A stretch of DNA of 64,000 bases from Chryseobacterium aurantiacum (GTDB lineage Bacteria; Bacteroidota; Bacteroidia; Flavobacteriales; Weeksellaceae): NCBI RefSeq assembly GCF_003020585.1, contig NZ_PXUE01000003.1, positions 310,001-374,000 of the forward strand. The letters are read 5' to 3'. A program made the translations under genes and the position numbers. Below the pieces are notes generated by a model. That model was not told the origin of the DNA, made no database searches, and worked only from the letters and a program-made list of their open reading frames with translations. Positions within the stretch are counted from its first letter, which is position 1. Every line of letters begins with the position of its first letter. This document shows positions 45,215 through 54,719 of the stretch, in pieces.

Positions 45215-46459
45215 ATGAATGACGAAGCAAAAAAAAAACAGCTTAGAAAATATAAGGCTTTTGCCACAGGTCTATTTGTTCTGATGGCCCTTATTTTCAT
45301 TGTTACCACTCTACTACAGAAGTCCAATCCCTCTCATTGGATTGGCTATGTACGTGCTTTTGCTGAAGCAGCCATGGTAGGCGCCCTGGCCGATTGGTTT
45401 GCCGTAACCGCTCTATTTCGTCATCCGCTAGGTTTGCCCATTCCCCATACTAATCTGATTGAAAACAGCAAACAAAGATTGGGAGATAATCTGGGAAGCT
45501 TTGTTGTCAGTAATTTTCTTTCTCCACAGAATATACGTCCGTACATTCAAAAGATAAAGATTTCCAACTTCGTAGGCGAATGGCTGGGAAAGGAAAAAAA
45601 TCAGAATATTCTGGTCAAAAATCTCGCAGACATCGTTCTTGATATCCTCAATAAACTTGATGATTCTACAGTAAGTCAATTTATCAGTAAAAAAGTATCT
45701 GATATGACTGATGATATTAAGCTTAACAAAGTAGTAGGAAACGGAATTCATTATATTTTGGAAAAGAATGATCATCAGAGAATTATTACCAATCTGTCTA
45801 AACAGATCAAGGAGTACATTATTGAAAATGATGAAATGATTCAGGATCGTGTAAAAAAAGGCAGCTACTCATTTATTCCATCCTTTGTGGATACTAAAAT
45901 TGCAGATAAGATTACAGATGGCCTGTCGGACTTTTTCAGGGAAATTGAAGAAAATACGGAACATGAGGTAAGAACGCTAATCACTCAAAAAATTCACGAG
46001 TTTTCTACAGACCTTAAGGAAGATCCAAAATGGGATGAAGAGTTCAAAACGATCAAAAACGGTCTTCTGAAAAATGACAAACTTGATGAATATTCTAATG
46101 ACATTTGGATTTCCATCAAAAAAACGTTGATGAAAGAATTACAGGAAGATCATTCAGCTTTGAAAAATTATCTTTTGAATAACTTAAATGAATTTTCACA
46201 AAATTTAAAAACAGATGAAAATCTTCAAAACAAGATTGATCACTGGGTTCGTGTAACGGCGTACAAATACATCCTAAAAAACACTCATCAATTCGGAAGC
46301 CTTATCAGTACTACTGTAGGAAACTGGCAGGGTAAGGAGCTAAGTGAAAAACTAGAGCTGGAAGTAGGAAAAGATCTTCAGTTTATTCGTGTGAATGGTA
46401 CATTGGTAGGTGGCCTGGTAGGATTGATTATCTACACCATTTCCCACTTCTTTCTTTAA
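45215..46459 (+). CDS. DUF445 membrane protein
   Basis: This 414-aa protein of the DUF445 family has a membrane helix near the N-terminus (FVLMALIFIVTTLL, about 17-32) and one at the C-terminus (LVGGLVGLIIYTISHFF). The region between them is long, charged and helical. The conserved N-terminal motif FAEAAMVGALADWFAVTALFRHPLG is diagnostic. The family is found in many bacteria and its role is unknown. The next gene starts 17 bp after the stop on the same strand. Confidence 0.9.
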   Translation: MNDEAKKKQLRKYKAFATGLFVLMALIFIVTTLLQKSNPSHWIGYVRAFAEAAMVGALADWFAVTALFRHPLGLPIPHTNLIENSKQRLGDNLGSFVVSNFLSPQNIRPYIQKIKISNFVGEWLGKEKNQNILVKNLADIVLDILNKLDDSTVSQFISKKVSDMTDDIKLNKVVGNGIHYILEKNDHQRIITNLSKQIKEYIIENDEMIQDRVKKGSYSFIPSFVDTKIADKITDGLSDFFREIEENTEHEVRTLITQKIHEFSTDLKEDPKWDEEFKTIKNGLLKNDKLDEYSNDIWISIKKTLMKELQEDHSALKNYLLNNLNEFSQNLKTDENLQNKIDHWVRVTAYKYILKNTHQFGSLISTTVGNWQGKELSEKLELEVGKDLQFIRVNGTLVGGLVGLIIYTISHFFL

Positions 46460-46476
46460 AAATGCTGCACTTAACC

Positions 46477-47364
46477 ATGAAAAAAATCTTTATCTTATTA
46501 TTATCCCTCTCCTTTATCGTTCTTTTCTGTCAAAAAGTTGAATTAAAAAAAGTTACCGATTCTTCACAGCTCTTCAAGGGAGAAATTGCCGGTGTTCCAA
46601 TCACCATGCAGCTTCATTATGCCGGTATTGCAGATTGCAGCCTGTATCAATATTTTGTAGAGGGTTGGTATTACTACGATAAATATCAGAAGAAAATTCC
46701 CCTGACTGGAATTTATGACTATGGCAAACTAACATTATATAATTTCGGAACCAAGCATAAAAAAAACTCCGCATGGCTAAAAGAAGAAATCACTTCACCA
46801 CAGAAAGTGGAAAAGATAGTTGAAATTACACAAAACCTCAACCCAAAAGAATCCATCATATTTGGGCAGGATCAGACTAAGGAAAATCCTATTTCGGGAA
46901 AATTTTATTTTGGAAATAAAGCGCTGTCAGCCCAATTATTTACCGGTAATGATATGATCTACCGATATAATAATTATCTGATCCTACCCAATAACAAAAA
47001 GATTAATACTTTTGATTTCATCAATCAACATGGCGGAAATGAATTGCTTTCCTATGTTTCCGGAGAAAAGGGGAACAGGGTTTTACTGTACTTTGAACAT
47101 TCCTCGAATTTCAATGCCTGCGGGAGATGCGGGGCCAGTGAAGGAGAAAAAGGATACAGAGTTCTTTACTTTACCAAAGACTGGAATTATAAACGATATG
47201 AGGAGTTCCTTACCGAAAGTTGTCTGGAAAACATTGATGATACCACCGAAACAAAATCAAAAGACGGGAAGATGATACAGCTTAAAGTAGGCAAGTCAGA
47301 TTCTTTACCGCCCCACACTCTTACTGTTGATATAAAAAATGCACTTATTGTAAAGTCCAAATAA
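46477..47364 (+). CDS. Exported hypothetical protein with CGRCG motif
   Basis: I do not recognise a named family. The protein is about 295 aa with the start at MKKIFILLLSLSFIVLF; an ATG five codons earlier (46462) is also possible. The N-terminus is a signal peptide, and the Cys at its end could be a lipid-attachment site (VLFC). The body is rich in Tyr and Lys, with a small NACGRCGASEGEKGYRVLYF segment near residue 215. Three cysteines there could bind a metal or form a disulfide. It follows DUF445 on the same strand and ends at a bidirectional terminator. Confidence 0.7.
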   Translation: MKKIFILLLSLSFIVLFCQKVELKKVTDSSQLFKGEIAGVPITMQLHYAGIADCSLYQYFVEGWYYYDKYQKKIPLTGIYDYGKLTLYNFGTKHKKNSAWLKEEITSPQKVEKIVEITQNLNPKESIIFGQDQTKENPISGKFYFGNKALSAQLFTGNDMIYRYNNYLILPNNKKINTFDFINQHGGNELLSYVSGEKGNRVLLYFEHSSNFNACGRCGASEGEKGYRVLYFTKDWNYKRYEEFLTESCLENIDDTTETKSKDGKMIQLKVGKSDSLPPHTLTVDIKNALIVKSK

Positions 47365-47391
47365 AAAAGAGTTCAATTTTTGAACTCTTTT
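47365..47391. terminator. Bidirectional terminator (46477 gene / pyrD)
   Basis: AAAAGAGTTCAA pairs with TTGAACTCTTTT around a 3-nt loop between convergent genes. Confidence 0.85.
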
Positions 47392-47399
47392 ACTTTATA

Positions 47400-48437
47400 T
47401 TATCTTGGTAATCTGCTTGCTCTTTTCAGAAGCTCCTGATTTATTTCGTTAATCAATTCCGGACCTTCATAAATAAATCCCGTATACAGCTGAACCAGTG
47501 TAGCTCCTGCATCCAGCTTCTCCATTGCATCTTTTGCAGAGTGAATTCCCCCTACTCCAATAATTGGAAATGCTCTGTTGCTTTTATCAGAAAGATATTT
47601 GATCATTTTTGTACTTCTCTCACGGATAGGTTTTCCACTTAGCCCTCCGTTTCCTATCTGCTCTAAAGCTTCCGCAGAGGTTTTCAGACCTTCTCTGTTT
47701 ACTGAAGTATTGGACACTACAATACCATCAATTTTCGTTGCTGCAATCAAATCTACAATTTCATCTAACTGATTATTATTAAGATCCGGTGCAATTTTCA
47801 GCAATATAGGTTTCTGTACAGATTTTGACTGGTTTATTTTTTTCACTTCTGTAATCAACTCTCTAAGATATTCTACATCTTCAAGTTTGGCATGGCTTCC
47901 CACGTTCGGGCAGCTTACATTCAGTACAAAATAGTCTACATGAGGATGAAGCCCCTCAAAACAATCCAGATAATCCTGCGTATAATTTTCAGGAGTTGTA
48001 TGGGTATTCTTTCCAATATTCCCCCCGATGATTATTTTTCCTTTGTTCGATTTCAGCTTTTCGATAGCAGCTTCAAGCCCATCATTGTTGAATCCCATTC
48101 TGTTGATGATTCCGCCATCTTCAATAAGACGGAACAATCTCTTCCTAGGATTTCCTGCCTGAGCCTTTGGTGTTACCGTCCCGATTTCTACAAAACCGAA
48201 ACCTAAATCACCTAATTCGTTGAATAAAACTGCATTTTTATCGAAACCGGCAGCCAGTCCTACAGGATTTTTAAATTTCAATCCGAAAACTTCTCTTTCC
48301 AGACGTTTGTCTTCAATAGGTTTTGGGAAAAATAATTTAGTAAGAAATCCAAAATTCTTAAGTACCGAAAAAGTAAAGTGATGAACATCTTCCGGGTCAA
48401 ATTTGAAAAGGATTGGTCGAATGAGCGATTTGTACAT
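47400..48437 (-). CDS. pyrD: Dihydroorotate dehydrogenase (quinone), class 2
   Basis: This 345-aa membrane-associated flavoenzyme oxidises dihydroorotate to orotate in pyrimidine synthesis, passing electrons to quinone. The N-terminal extension ([20 protein letters not shown]) is the membrane-binding part of class 2 enzymes. The FMN domain has [28 protein letters not shown] and NRMGFNNDG. The catalytic Ser is in LNVSCPNVG, and the C-terminal phosphate site is [22 protein letters not shown] box (48453-48460) precedes the start. Confidence 0.96.
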   Translation of the reverse strand: MYKSLIRPILFKFDPEDVHHFTFSVLKNFGFLTKLFFPKPIEDKRLEREVFGLKFKNPVGLAAGFDKNAVLFNELGDLGFGFVEIGTVTPKAQAGNPRKRLFRLIEDGGIINRMGFNNDGLEAAIEKLKSNKGKIIIGGNIGKNTHTTPENYTQDYLDCFEGLHPHVDYFVLNVSCPNVGSHAKLEDVEYLRELITEVKKINQSKSVQKPILLKIAPDLNNNQLDEIVDLIAATKIDGIVVSNTSVNREGLKTSAEALEQIGNGGLSGKPIRERSTKMIKYLSDKSNRAFPIIGVGGIHSAKDAMEKLDAGATLVQLYTGFIYEGPELINEINQELLKRASRLPR

Positions 48438-48452
48438 TGAAAAAAAGTTTTA

Positions 48453-48460
48453 CAAAAATA
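48453..48460 (-). promoter_or_regulatory. -7 promoter element of pyrD
   Basis: TATTTTTG on the minus strand, 15 bp before the start codon. Confidence 0.5.
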
Positions 48461-48581
48461 CTCATTTTAAAATTAATCTTTGATTAACCTATGATATTTT
48501 ATCAAAATAGCTGATCTATAGTATCTATAAGATAATCAACAACTGTAATTTTCTACAAATCAGTGAGCTATTTTAACGCTA

Positions 48582-48690
48582 CGATCGCAAAGAAATAGGA
48601 CAATCCTGAAAACATTTTTGTTCGTAAGGGCGTTTCACTAAGCGAAGTACCAGCTATCAATATTTGCTGAACGAAGTGCCCTTGCGATCG
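48582..48690. repeat. Short palindromic element with 9-bp terminal inverted repeats
   Basis: CGATCGCAA (48582-48590) and TTGCGATCG (48682-48690) are perfect inverted ends. Inside, AAGGGC and GCCCTT also pair, so the element can fold into a cruciform or long hairpin. It is GC-richer than its surroundings and has no ORF, like a REP or MITE-type repeat. Copy number cannot be judged here. Confidence 0.55.
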
Positions 48691-48808
48691 GAAATAAAAA
48701 TCATGTTTTAGTTAAACTTTGCGAGCATTGCGCTAAAGCAATAGATACAGAGAAATACCTTCATCATCTTTCTCAAGGTTTAAAACCTTGAAAAGGATAT
48801 TTAAAATC

Positions 48809-49516
48809 TTAAGATTTTAATGAAGAGTACGCGCTCAGGTCAAATTTCAGGATATCCCCTACTCTTTTGAATTCCTCATCTATAGTTGCATTTACCGTAA
48901 TTCTTTCGTTAGAAACCGGATGATTAAAAACCAATTGATGGGCGTGAAGCGTCATTTTGTTGATTTCAAATGTTTGAAGCCACAATTTGTTTTGTTTATT
49001 GCAGCCGTGCTTTCTGCAACCTAAAATAGGGTGCAGAATATGTTTGAAATGTTTTCTCAACTGATGAAATCTTCCCGTTTCAGGAATGGCTTCTACCAGA
49101 CAATATCTCGAGGTCTGATGTTTTAAAAAAGGCAAATCTATTTCCGAAGTTTGCAAACGGCGATAGTAGGTAACTGCATTTTGCTTGACTTCATTTTCGT
49201 TAACTAAATCATAATCTATCGTTTCTTCTTCTTTTGCCCAACCACGAAGAATGGCCAGATATTTCTTCTCCACTTCACGTGATGCAAACTGTTCGCTCAT
49301 GATTCTAAGGGTATCTTTATCTAAAGTAAACAACAGAACCCCTGATGTTTTTCGGTCTAACCGATGTACAGGATACACTTTTTGTCCAATCTGTTTCTTC
49401 AATTCCTGAATAGCATAGGTATCGGCTTCTCCTGCATAGAAAGATTTATGAACCAGTAATCCGCTGGGTTTGTTGATAGCAATAATATGCTCGTCACGAT
49501 AAAGAATTTCTAACAT
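48809..49516 (-). CDS. RluA-family RNA pseudouridine synthase (TruC-like)
   Basis: This 235-aa enzyme isomerises uridine to pseudouridine in RNA. I chose the start MLEILYRDEHIIAINKPSG because it begins the domain and lies just after a TACTTTTG box. The catalytic Asp is in PVHRLDRKTSGVLLF. Further family marks are EKKYLAILRGW, IPETGRFHQLRKHFKHI and HPILGCRKHG. The closest known group is TruC, which modifies tRNA position 65, but an rRNA substrate cannot be ruled out. There is no S4 domain. Confidence 0.9.
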   Translation of the reverse strand: MLEILYRDEHIIAINKPSGLLVHKSFYAGEADTYAIQELKKQIGQKVYPVHRLDRKTSGVLLFTLDKDTLRIMSEQFASREVEKKYLAILRGWAKEEETIDYDLVNENEVKQNAVTYYRRLQTSEIDLPFLKHQTSRYCLVEAIPETGRFHQLRKHFKHILHPILGCRKHGCNKQNKLWLQTFEINKMTLHAHQLVFNHPVSNERITVNATIDEEFKRVGDILKFDLSAYSSLKS

Positions 49517-49520
49517 GATG

Positions 49521-49528
49521 CAAAAGTA
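49521..49528 (-). promoter_or_regulatory. -7 element of the pseudouridine synthase gene
   Basis: TACTTTTG on the minus strand, 4 bp before the start codon, predicting a leaderless mRNA. Confidence 0.55.
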
Positions 49529-49670
49529 GAAATTTTCGTCCGATATAGCCCTGATTGTAACGGCATCCTTTTGCAAAGCAAAAGATATAGTGAAAAGCAG
49601 GTTCCCGGCTTCTAATTTACTGCATTATAAAAACTTCCATCTTCACGCTTCCATCTTCCCACATTTTCAC

Positions 49671-49678
49671 TATTTTTG
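49671..49678 (+). promoter_or_regulatory. -7 promoter element of glyS
   Basis: TATTTTTG 22 bp before the ATG at 49701; supports that start over the upstream in-frame ATG at 49590. Confidence 0.55.
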
Positions 49679-49700
49679 CATTTCAGACGTTAAAAAAATT

Positions 49701-51242
49701 ATGGCAAAGCAAGAAGATGTTTTCAAGAAAGTGATTTCTCACGCTAAAGAATATGGTTTTATTTTCCCATCGAGTGAGATCTATGATGGTTTATCCGCTG
49801 TTTATGATTATGGACAGAACGGTGCCGAACTAAAAAATAATATCAAACAATATTGGTGGAAAGCTATGGTACAGCTTAACGAAAATATTGTCGGCATTGA
49901 TTCGGCGATCCTTATGCACCCAACAACATGGAAGGCATCAGGCCACGTAGACGCTTTCAACGATCCATTGATTGACAATAAAGATTCTAAAAAACGTTTC
50001 AGAGCAGACGTTTTGGTGGAAGATTACTGTGCTAAAATTGAAGATAAAGAGAATAAAGAAATCGAAAAAGCAGCGAAGAGATTCGGGGATGCTTTCGATA
50101 AAGATCAGTTTGTTGCTACGAATCCCAAAATTCTGGAATACAGAGCAAAAAGAGAGGCTATTCTTTCAAGGCTGGCAAAATCTCTTGAAAATGAAGATCT
50201 TGCTGATGTAAAATCTTTGATTGAAGAGCTTGAAATTGCAGATCCTGATACGGGTTCTAAAAACTGGACGGAAGTAAGACAATTCAACCTGATGTTTGGA
50301 ACTAAACTAGGGGCTTCTGCTGATTCTGCGATGGACCTTTACCTAAGACCTGAAACAGCACAGGGTATTTTCGTTAACTTCCTGAATGTACAGAAAACTT
50401 CACGTCATAAGCTTCCTTTCGGTATTGCACAGATTGGTAAGGCTTTCAGAAATGAGATTGTTGCAAGACAGTTTATCTTCAGAATGCGTGAGTTTGAACA
50501 AATGGAAATGCAGTTCTTTGTGGCTCCGGGAACAGAATTAGAGTTCTACGAGCAATGGAAACAAAAACGTCTGAACTGGCACTTAGCTTTAGGATTAGGT
50601 AATGAGAATTATAGATTCCACGACCATGAAAAACTGGCTCACTATGCTAATGCAGCAGCAGATATTGAATTTAATTTCCCATTCGGATTTAAAGAATTGG
50701 AAGGTATTCACTCAAGAACAGATTTCGACTTAAAGGCTCACGAGGAATTCTCAGGAAGAAAGCTTCAGTTCTTTGATCCTGAAAGAAACGAAAACTATGT
50801 TCCTTATGTAGTAGAAACTTCTGTAGGTTTAGACAGATTATTCCTTTCTATCTTCTCTCATTGTTTAAGAGACGAAGTGTTGGAAGATGGTTCAGAAAGA
50901 ACGGTATTATCTTTACCTCCTGCTATTGCTCCTATTAAAGCGGCTATTCTTCCACTGATGAAGAAAGACGGTTTAGCAGAATATGCAGAAAAGATCTTCA
51001 ATGACCTGAAATATGATTTCAACTTGTTCTACGAAGAGAAAGATGCCATCGGAAAACGATACAGAAGACAGGATGCCATTGGTACCCCTTACTGTATTAC
51101 CATTGACCATGACTCTCTAACAGACCACACGGTAACGATAAGAGACAGAGATACAATGAAGCAGGAAAGAGTTCCGGTTTCAGAGTTGAGAAGAATCATT
51201 GATGAGAAGACCAACTTCAGAAATTTACTTTCTAAAATATAA
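49701..51242 (+). CDS. glyS: Glycyl-tRNA synthetase, single-chain (eukaryotic/archaeal type)
   Basis: This 513-aa class II synthetase charges tRNA-Gly and works as a homodimer. The start MAKQEDVFKKVISHAKEYGFIF was preferred because the 37 residues before it have no family match and a -7 box lies between the two. Class II motif 2 is seen around GKAFRNEIVARQFIFRMREFEQ and motif 3 at VVETSVGLDRLFLSI. Glycine-pocket elements appear at LYLRPETAQGIFVNF. The C-terminal anticodon-binding domain ends with TVTIRDRDTMKQERV. A strong terminator follows. Confidence 0.96.
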   Translation: MAKQEDVFKKVISHAKEYGFIFPSSEIYDGLSAVYDYGQNGAELKNNIKQYWWKAMVQLNENIVGIDSAILMHPTTWKASGHVDAFNDPLIDNKDSKKRFRADVLVEDYCAKIEDKENKEIEKAAKRFGDAFDKDQFVATNPKILEYRAKREAILSRLAKSLENEDLADVKSLIEELEIADPDTGSKNWTEVRQFNLMFGTKLGASADSAMDLYLRPETAQGIFVNFLNVQKTSRHKLPFGIAQIGKAFRNEIVARQFIFRMREFEQMEMQFFVAPGTELEFYEQWKQKRLNWHLALGLGNENYRFHDHEKLAHYANAAADIEFNFPFGFKELEGIHSRTDFDLKAHEEFSGRKLQFFDPERNENYVPYVVETSVGLDRLFLSIFSHCLRDEVLEDGSERTVLSLPPAIAPIKAAILPLMKKDGLAEYAEKIFNDLKYDFNLFYEEKDAIGKRYRRQDAIGTPYCITIDHDSLTDHTVTIRDRDTMKQERVPVSELRRIIDEKTNFRNLLSKI

Positions 51243-51245
51243 TTT

Positions 51246-51273
51246 AAAAGCCCTGAAAAATCAGGGCTTTTTT
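51246..51273 (+). terminator. Terminator after glyS
   Basis: AAAAGCCCTGA-AAAA-TCAGGGCTTTT followed by T. Confidence 0.9.
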
Positions 51274-51394
51274 ATGTGCTATTGTTAAAAAGCAGAAAAT
51301 TCATCAATTAAAACAAAAAATAACTTATTTGTTAATTCATTTTAATTTTTTCAACTAAATTATTTTAAATTTGTTAGAGACCGATTGACGAAAA

Positions 51395-52528
51395 ATGAGA
51401 ATATTAAAGTACATGATAGGCGGGGCAGTAGCCGGAGCGGCAGCAGCTTATTTTTTTGGATATGACTATTTATTTAGTGGCATCTCCAAAACCTACCTTA
51501 AAGGAAAATCAAGTGCCTACATTGATGATGGAAACCTGTTTCCAAGCAACCCTATTGCTACAGAGGAGCCCAGGCTATGGGAAGAAGATTCTGATTACAA
51601 TAAAAAAGAATTACCTAAACATTTAGTCGAAAATTTAAAACACTCCAAAACAGCAGCTTTTGTAGTAGTAAGGAATGGTAAAATTCTTCATGAACAATAT
51701 TGGGACGGCTATAATCAGCTTTCACAAACCAATTCTTTTTCCATAGCAAAGGCTGTTACTGTTATGCTTTTGGGAAAATCTCTGGAAGAAGGGCTCATTC
51801 ATAATGTTGACGAAAAGATTTCTGATTTTTACACTGAATTTAAAGAAAAACCATTTGGAAATACCGTTACCCTCAAAAACCTTGCTCAAATGGAAGCAGG
51901 TCTTGACTGGGACGAAAATTACAATAGTCCGTTTCTCCCCAATGCCAAAGCATACTATGGAAAAAGCCTTGTAAAAGCAGTATTTTCAAGAAAATTCAAG
52001 GAAATACCGGGTACGAGGTTTGAATATCAAAGTGGGGCAACACAGCTTCTTGGTTTTGCTCTCAAAAAAGCTTTAAAACAACCATTGGCTAACTATTTAT
52101 CTGAAAAATTCTGGATTCCACTGGGAATGGAACAAAATGCAAAATGGAGTACAGACAATCATGGAATGGAAAAAACATATTGTTGTATTCATTCTAATGC
52201 AAGGGACTTTGCAAAACTAGGCCAGCTATTTCTGGATGATGGTAAGGTAGGAGATCTGCAGATTCTTAATTCTGATTTTATTGAGCAAATGAGAACCCCT
52301 ACAGAAAAGTCTGAGAATATCTATGGAATGGGACTTTGGATTAATCATGACAATCCTGTCAAGCATTATTATTTCCTGGGACTTCAGGGTCAGTATATCA
52401 TTATGGTTCCGGAGCACAATATGGTTATTGTAAAGACCGGAAGTTATGTCAATAATCCTAAAAATGACAGGGGAAGGCCCGATCAGGTGAAATTCCTTGT
52501 CAATGAAACCGTACAGTTATTTCAATAG
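51395..52528 (+). CDS. Serine hydrolase, class C beta-lactamase-like fold
   Basis: This 377-aa protein of the beta-lactamase/transpeptidase-like fold has an N-terminal membrane anchor or signal (MRILKYMIGGAVAGAAAAYFFGY). The active-site Ser and Lys are in NSFSIAKAVTV (SxxK), and the YxS/N-type motif is FEYQSGATQL. The closing region has GLQGQYIIMVPEHNMVIVKTG in the place of the KTG box. Members include esterases and peptidases, and resistance to beta-lactams is not implied. It is followed by the YdeI gene after 6 bp. Confidence 0.87.
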   Translation: MRILKYMIGGAVAGAAAAYFFGYDYLFSGISKTYLKGKSSAYIDDGNLFPSNPIATEEPRLWEEDSDYNKKELPKHLVENLKHSKTAAFVVVRNGKILHEQYWDGYNQLSQTNSFSIAKAVTVMLLGKSLEEGLIHNVDEKISDFYTEFKEKPFGNTVTLKNLAQMEAGLDWDENYNSPFLPNAKAYYGKSLVKAVFSRKFKEIPGTRFEYQSGATQLLGFALKKALKQPLANYLSEKFWIPLGMEQNAKWSTDNHGMEKTYCCIHSNARDFAKLGQLFLDDGKVGDLQILNSDFIEQMRTPTEKSENIYGMGLWINHDNPVKHYYFLGLQGQYIIMVPEHNMVIVKTGSYVNNPKNDRGRPDQVKFLVNETVQLFQ

Positions 52529-52534
52529 AAAAAC

Positions 52535-53146
52535 ATGGAAAAATACAGTTCAAAGATAGATTCCTATATTGAGAAATCGCAGGACTTTGCAAAGCCTATC
52601 CTTCATTACATCCGGGAAATAATTCATGAATATTGTCCGGAAGTAGAGGAAACCATAAAGTGGAGTTTTCCTCATTTCATTTACAAGGGGAAAAATCTTT
52701 GTGCAATGGCCTCGTTTAAGCAACATTGCACCTTTGGATTCTGGCTGGAGAAAGAGATGAAAACCATGCAGGAAATTACTCTGGATATTGAAAAAAATTC
52801 CATGTTCAGCTTGGGAAAAATTACAAAAATTGAAGATCTTCCCTCGAAACCTCAGCTTAAAAAAGCAATTCTGGAAGCCATGGAGCTTACTGATATGGGA
52901 GTTACCCTGAAAAAGGCAGCCCCATCCAAAACAGAGATGGAGGTTCCTGATTATTTTCAGGCCGCTTTAAATGCTCATTCAAAGGCATTGAGTTTCTTTG
53001 AAAAAGCAGCCCCCTCTTTCAAAAAGGAATACATCACGTGGATAGCAGAGGCCAAAACAGAAGCTACCAGAAATAAAAGAATGGAACAGGCTTTGGAATG
53101 GATTGAAGAGGGTAAAGGCAGAAACTGGAAGTACGAAAAAAAATAA
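52535..53146 (+). CDS. YdeI/OmpD-associated (DUF1801 + OmdA) family protein
   Basis: This 203-aa cytosolic protein combines a DUF1801 domain (about residues 18-115, with EVEETIKWSFPHFIYKGKNL) and a C-terminal OmdA-type region. The latter has PDYFQAALNAHSKALSFFEK and the repeated basic WIAEAKTEATRNKR. Proteins of this kind occur across bacteria and are annotated as YdeI; their function is unclear. It lies 6 bp after the serine hydrolase and 12 bp before the TPR-AraC gene, so the three may form an operon. Confidence 0.85.
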   Translation: MEKYSSKIDSYIEKSQDFAKPILHYIREIIHEYCPEVEETIKWSFPHFIYKGKNLCAMASFKQHCTFGFWLEKEMKTMQEITLDIEKNSMFSLGKITKIEDLPSKPQLKKAILEAMELTDMGVTLKKAAPSKTEMEVPDYFQAALNAHSKALSFFEKAAPSFKKEYITWIAEAKTEATRNKRMEQALEWIEEGKGRNWKYEKK

Positions 53147-53158
53147 ACACAACACACA

Positions 53159-54718
53159 ATGAAGAAAAAAATTACATTCTTTTTCTTCCTCATTATTTCG
53201 ACATATGGATTTTCTCAGACATTTGATTTTGAGAAACAATATAAATATGCACGAGGACTTTCTTCAAAAAATCCGGACAGTTCAGAAATTGTTCTTAATA
53301 CAATTATAGACTCTGCACAAAGAAGAAACTTGCCGGAATATCTTGCCAAGGCTTATTATTTAAAGTCATACAACAGCTATTTAAGGTCAGATGCAAAGAG
53401 CTGTCTTGATTATTCCGAAAAAGCATTGAAGACTTCCACACAAAACAATTATGCAATAGGAAAAGCCCTTGCCTACAGGATGCAGGGCACACAATATGCA
53501 AAACTTGGGCTTTTAAAAGAATCTTCTAAAAATTTACAAAAGGCATTAGCTGAAGTCAAAAATAATAATACGGATGAGGGTCATGAATTGAAAGGGATGA
53601 TTTATAATTCTTTTTTGATTCTCCTTAACGAAAATCAGTACAAGGAAAAAGAACTTTACTCCAAAAACGCGGTTCAGGAATTTCGGAGGATCAAAAATAC
53701 CCCCAGACGAAATGAACTGCTGATATCAGCCTATACCAATATGGGATATAGCTTATCTGAGGTAGGGAAATTCAAGGAAGCAAAATCTTACTTTATCCAG
53801 GCTCTTGCACTGACAGATGGCAATAACCATTATCTTAAATCCAATATTCTCAATGATATCGGGTTTTCTTTCTTTAAACAAAATAAACCGGACAGTGCCG
53901 TTTTGTATTATCAGCAGGCATTAGCCATCGTCAATAAATATGGTTTTAATGAAAAGAAAATAGAAATTACAAAAAATCTTGAAACGGTCTACACCCAGCT
54001 TCAGGATTCATCCAACGTTCAAAAATATAAAGTTGAAAATCTCAAACTGAAAGACAGCATCTCCTATAATAAAGCAATGGCGATCAATAAAACTCTTTCA
54101 AAAAAGGAAGAAAGTTTCGACAATGAACTTAGCAAAAGTCATAAATTTTCAAGAGGATTAATTATTGTTTGCCTTTTCATGGTTATGTTATTGGTCCTTG
54201 TTATCTTTAATATTATTCGCCTCAGAAAAAAGCACAAGGAAGTGGTTGCCAAAATATACCGGGACGGGATTACACCGCCTGCCTATGAAGAGGATTCCAG
54301 TGACGTTGCCGAGGAAATTCAACCTCAGCACAGTAATATTCCGGCGGAAGTAAAAATTTCCCCTGAGGCAGAGGAAAATATTTTAAACGGATTAAAAAAC
54401 TTTGAAGAGAGTCTTCATTTTAACAGCAAGAATATTTCACGCTATAACCTAGCCAATCTCCTGAATATAAACACAAAGTATCTTTCAGCGGTTATAAAGA
54501 AACATAAGAATCTTAACTTCAATCAGTATATCAATCAGCTTAGGATCAACTATATTGTAAACCAACTAAAAAATGACCCGCAATATCGAAAGTACAAGAT
54601 CAATCATCTTGCCGAAATTACGGGTTATTCTTCTCACAGTGCTTTTTCCATTGAGTTTAAAAGAATCACAGGATTACATCCTTCAGCCTTTATCAAAACT
54701 CTTGGAGAGGTTACATAA
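53159..54718 (+). CDS. Membrane TPR-AraC hybrid transcriptional regulator
   Basis: This 519-aa single-chain regulator spans the inner membrane. It has a signal peptide (MKKKITFFFFLIISTYGFSQ), a periplasmic array of tetratricopeptide repeats (about 60-310), and a transmembrane helix (FSRGLIIVCLFMVMLLVLVIFNII). A linker of about 70 residues and a cytosolic AraC helix-turn-helix domain (about 415-515, with YKINHLAEITGYSSHSAFSIEFKR) follow. The fold puts sensing outside and DNA binding inside, without a kinase step. The gene ends 1 bp from the convergent C1q-like operon, which makes that operon a candidate target. Confidence 0.9.
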   Translation: MKKKITFFFFLIISTYGFSQTFDFEKQYKYARGLSSKNPDSSEIVLNTIIDSAQRRNLPEYLAKAYYLKSYNSYLRSDAKSCLDYSEKALKTSTQNNYAIGKALAYRMQGTQYAKLGLLKESSKNLQKALAEVKNNNTDEGHELKGMIYNSFLILLNENQYKEKELYSKNAVQEFRRIKNTPRRNELLISAYTNMGYSLSEVGKFKEAKSYFIQALALTDGNNHYLKSNILNDIGFSFFKQNKPDSAVLYYQQALAIVNKYGFNEKKIEITKNLETVYTQLQDSSNVQKYKVENLKLKDSISYNKAMAINKTLSKKEESFDNELSKSHKFSRGLIIVCLFMVMLLVLVIFNIIRLRKKHKEVVAKIYRDGITPPAYEEDSSDVAEEIQPQHSNIPAEVKISPEAEENILNGLKNFEESLHFNSKNISRYNLANLLNINTKYLSAVIKKHKNLNFNQYINQLRINYIVNQLKNDPQYRKYKINHLAEITGYSSHSAFSIEFKRITGLHPSAFIKTLGEVT

Positions 54719-54719
54719 A

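Larger units (their letters stand above)
48438..48808. other. Intergenic region with repeat remnants
   Basis: No gene is seen. The 371 bp contain the pyrD promoter at the left end, a 109-bp element with terminal inverted repeats (48582-48690) and a GC-richer segment with TTTGCGAGCATTGCGC (from 48719). Two small hairpins follow near 48772-48808, which may end the pseudouridine synthase transcript. Confidence 0.5.

Noticed and set aside
48438-48808. CRISPR array or tRNA in the intergenic repeats
   Set aside because: No regular repeat-spacer pattern and no cloverleaf; only inverted repeats are seen.
51395-52528. Serine hydrolase as a beta-lactamase resistance gene
   Set aside because: It has the SxxK fold but also occurs in esterases and peptidases; the surroundings give no sign of resistance.
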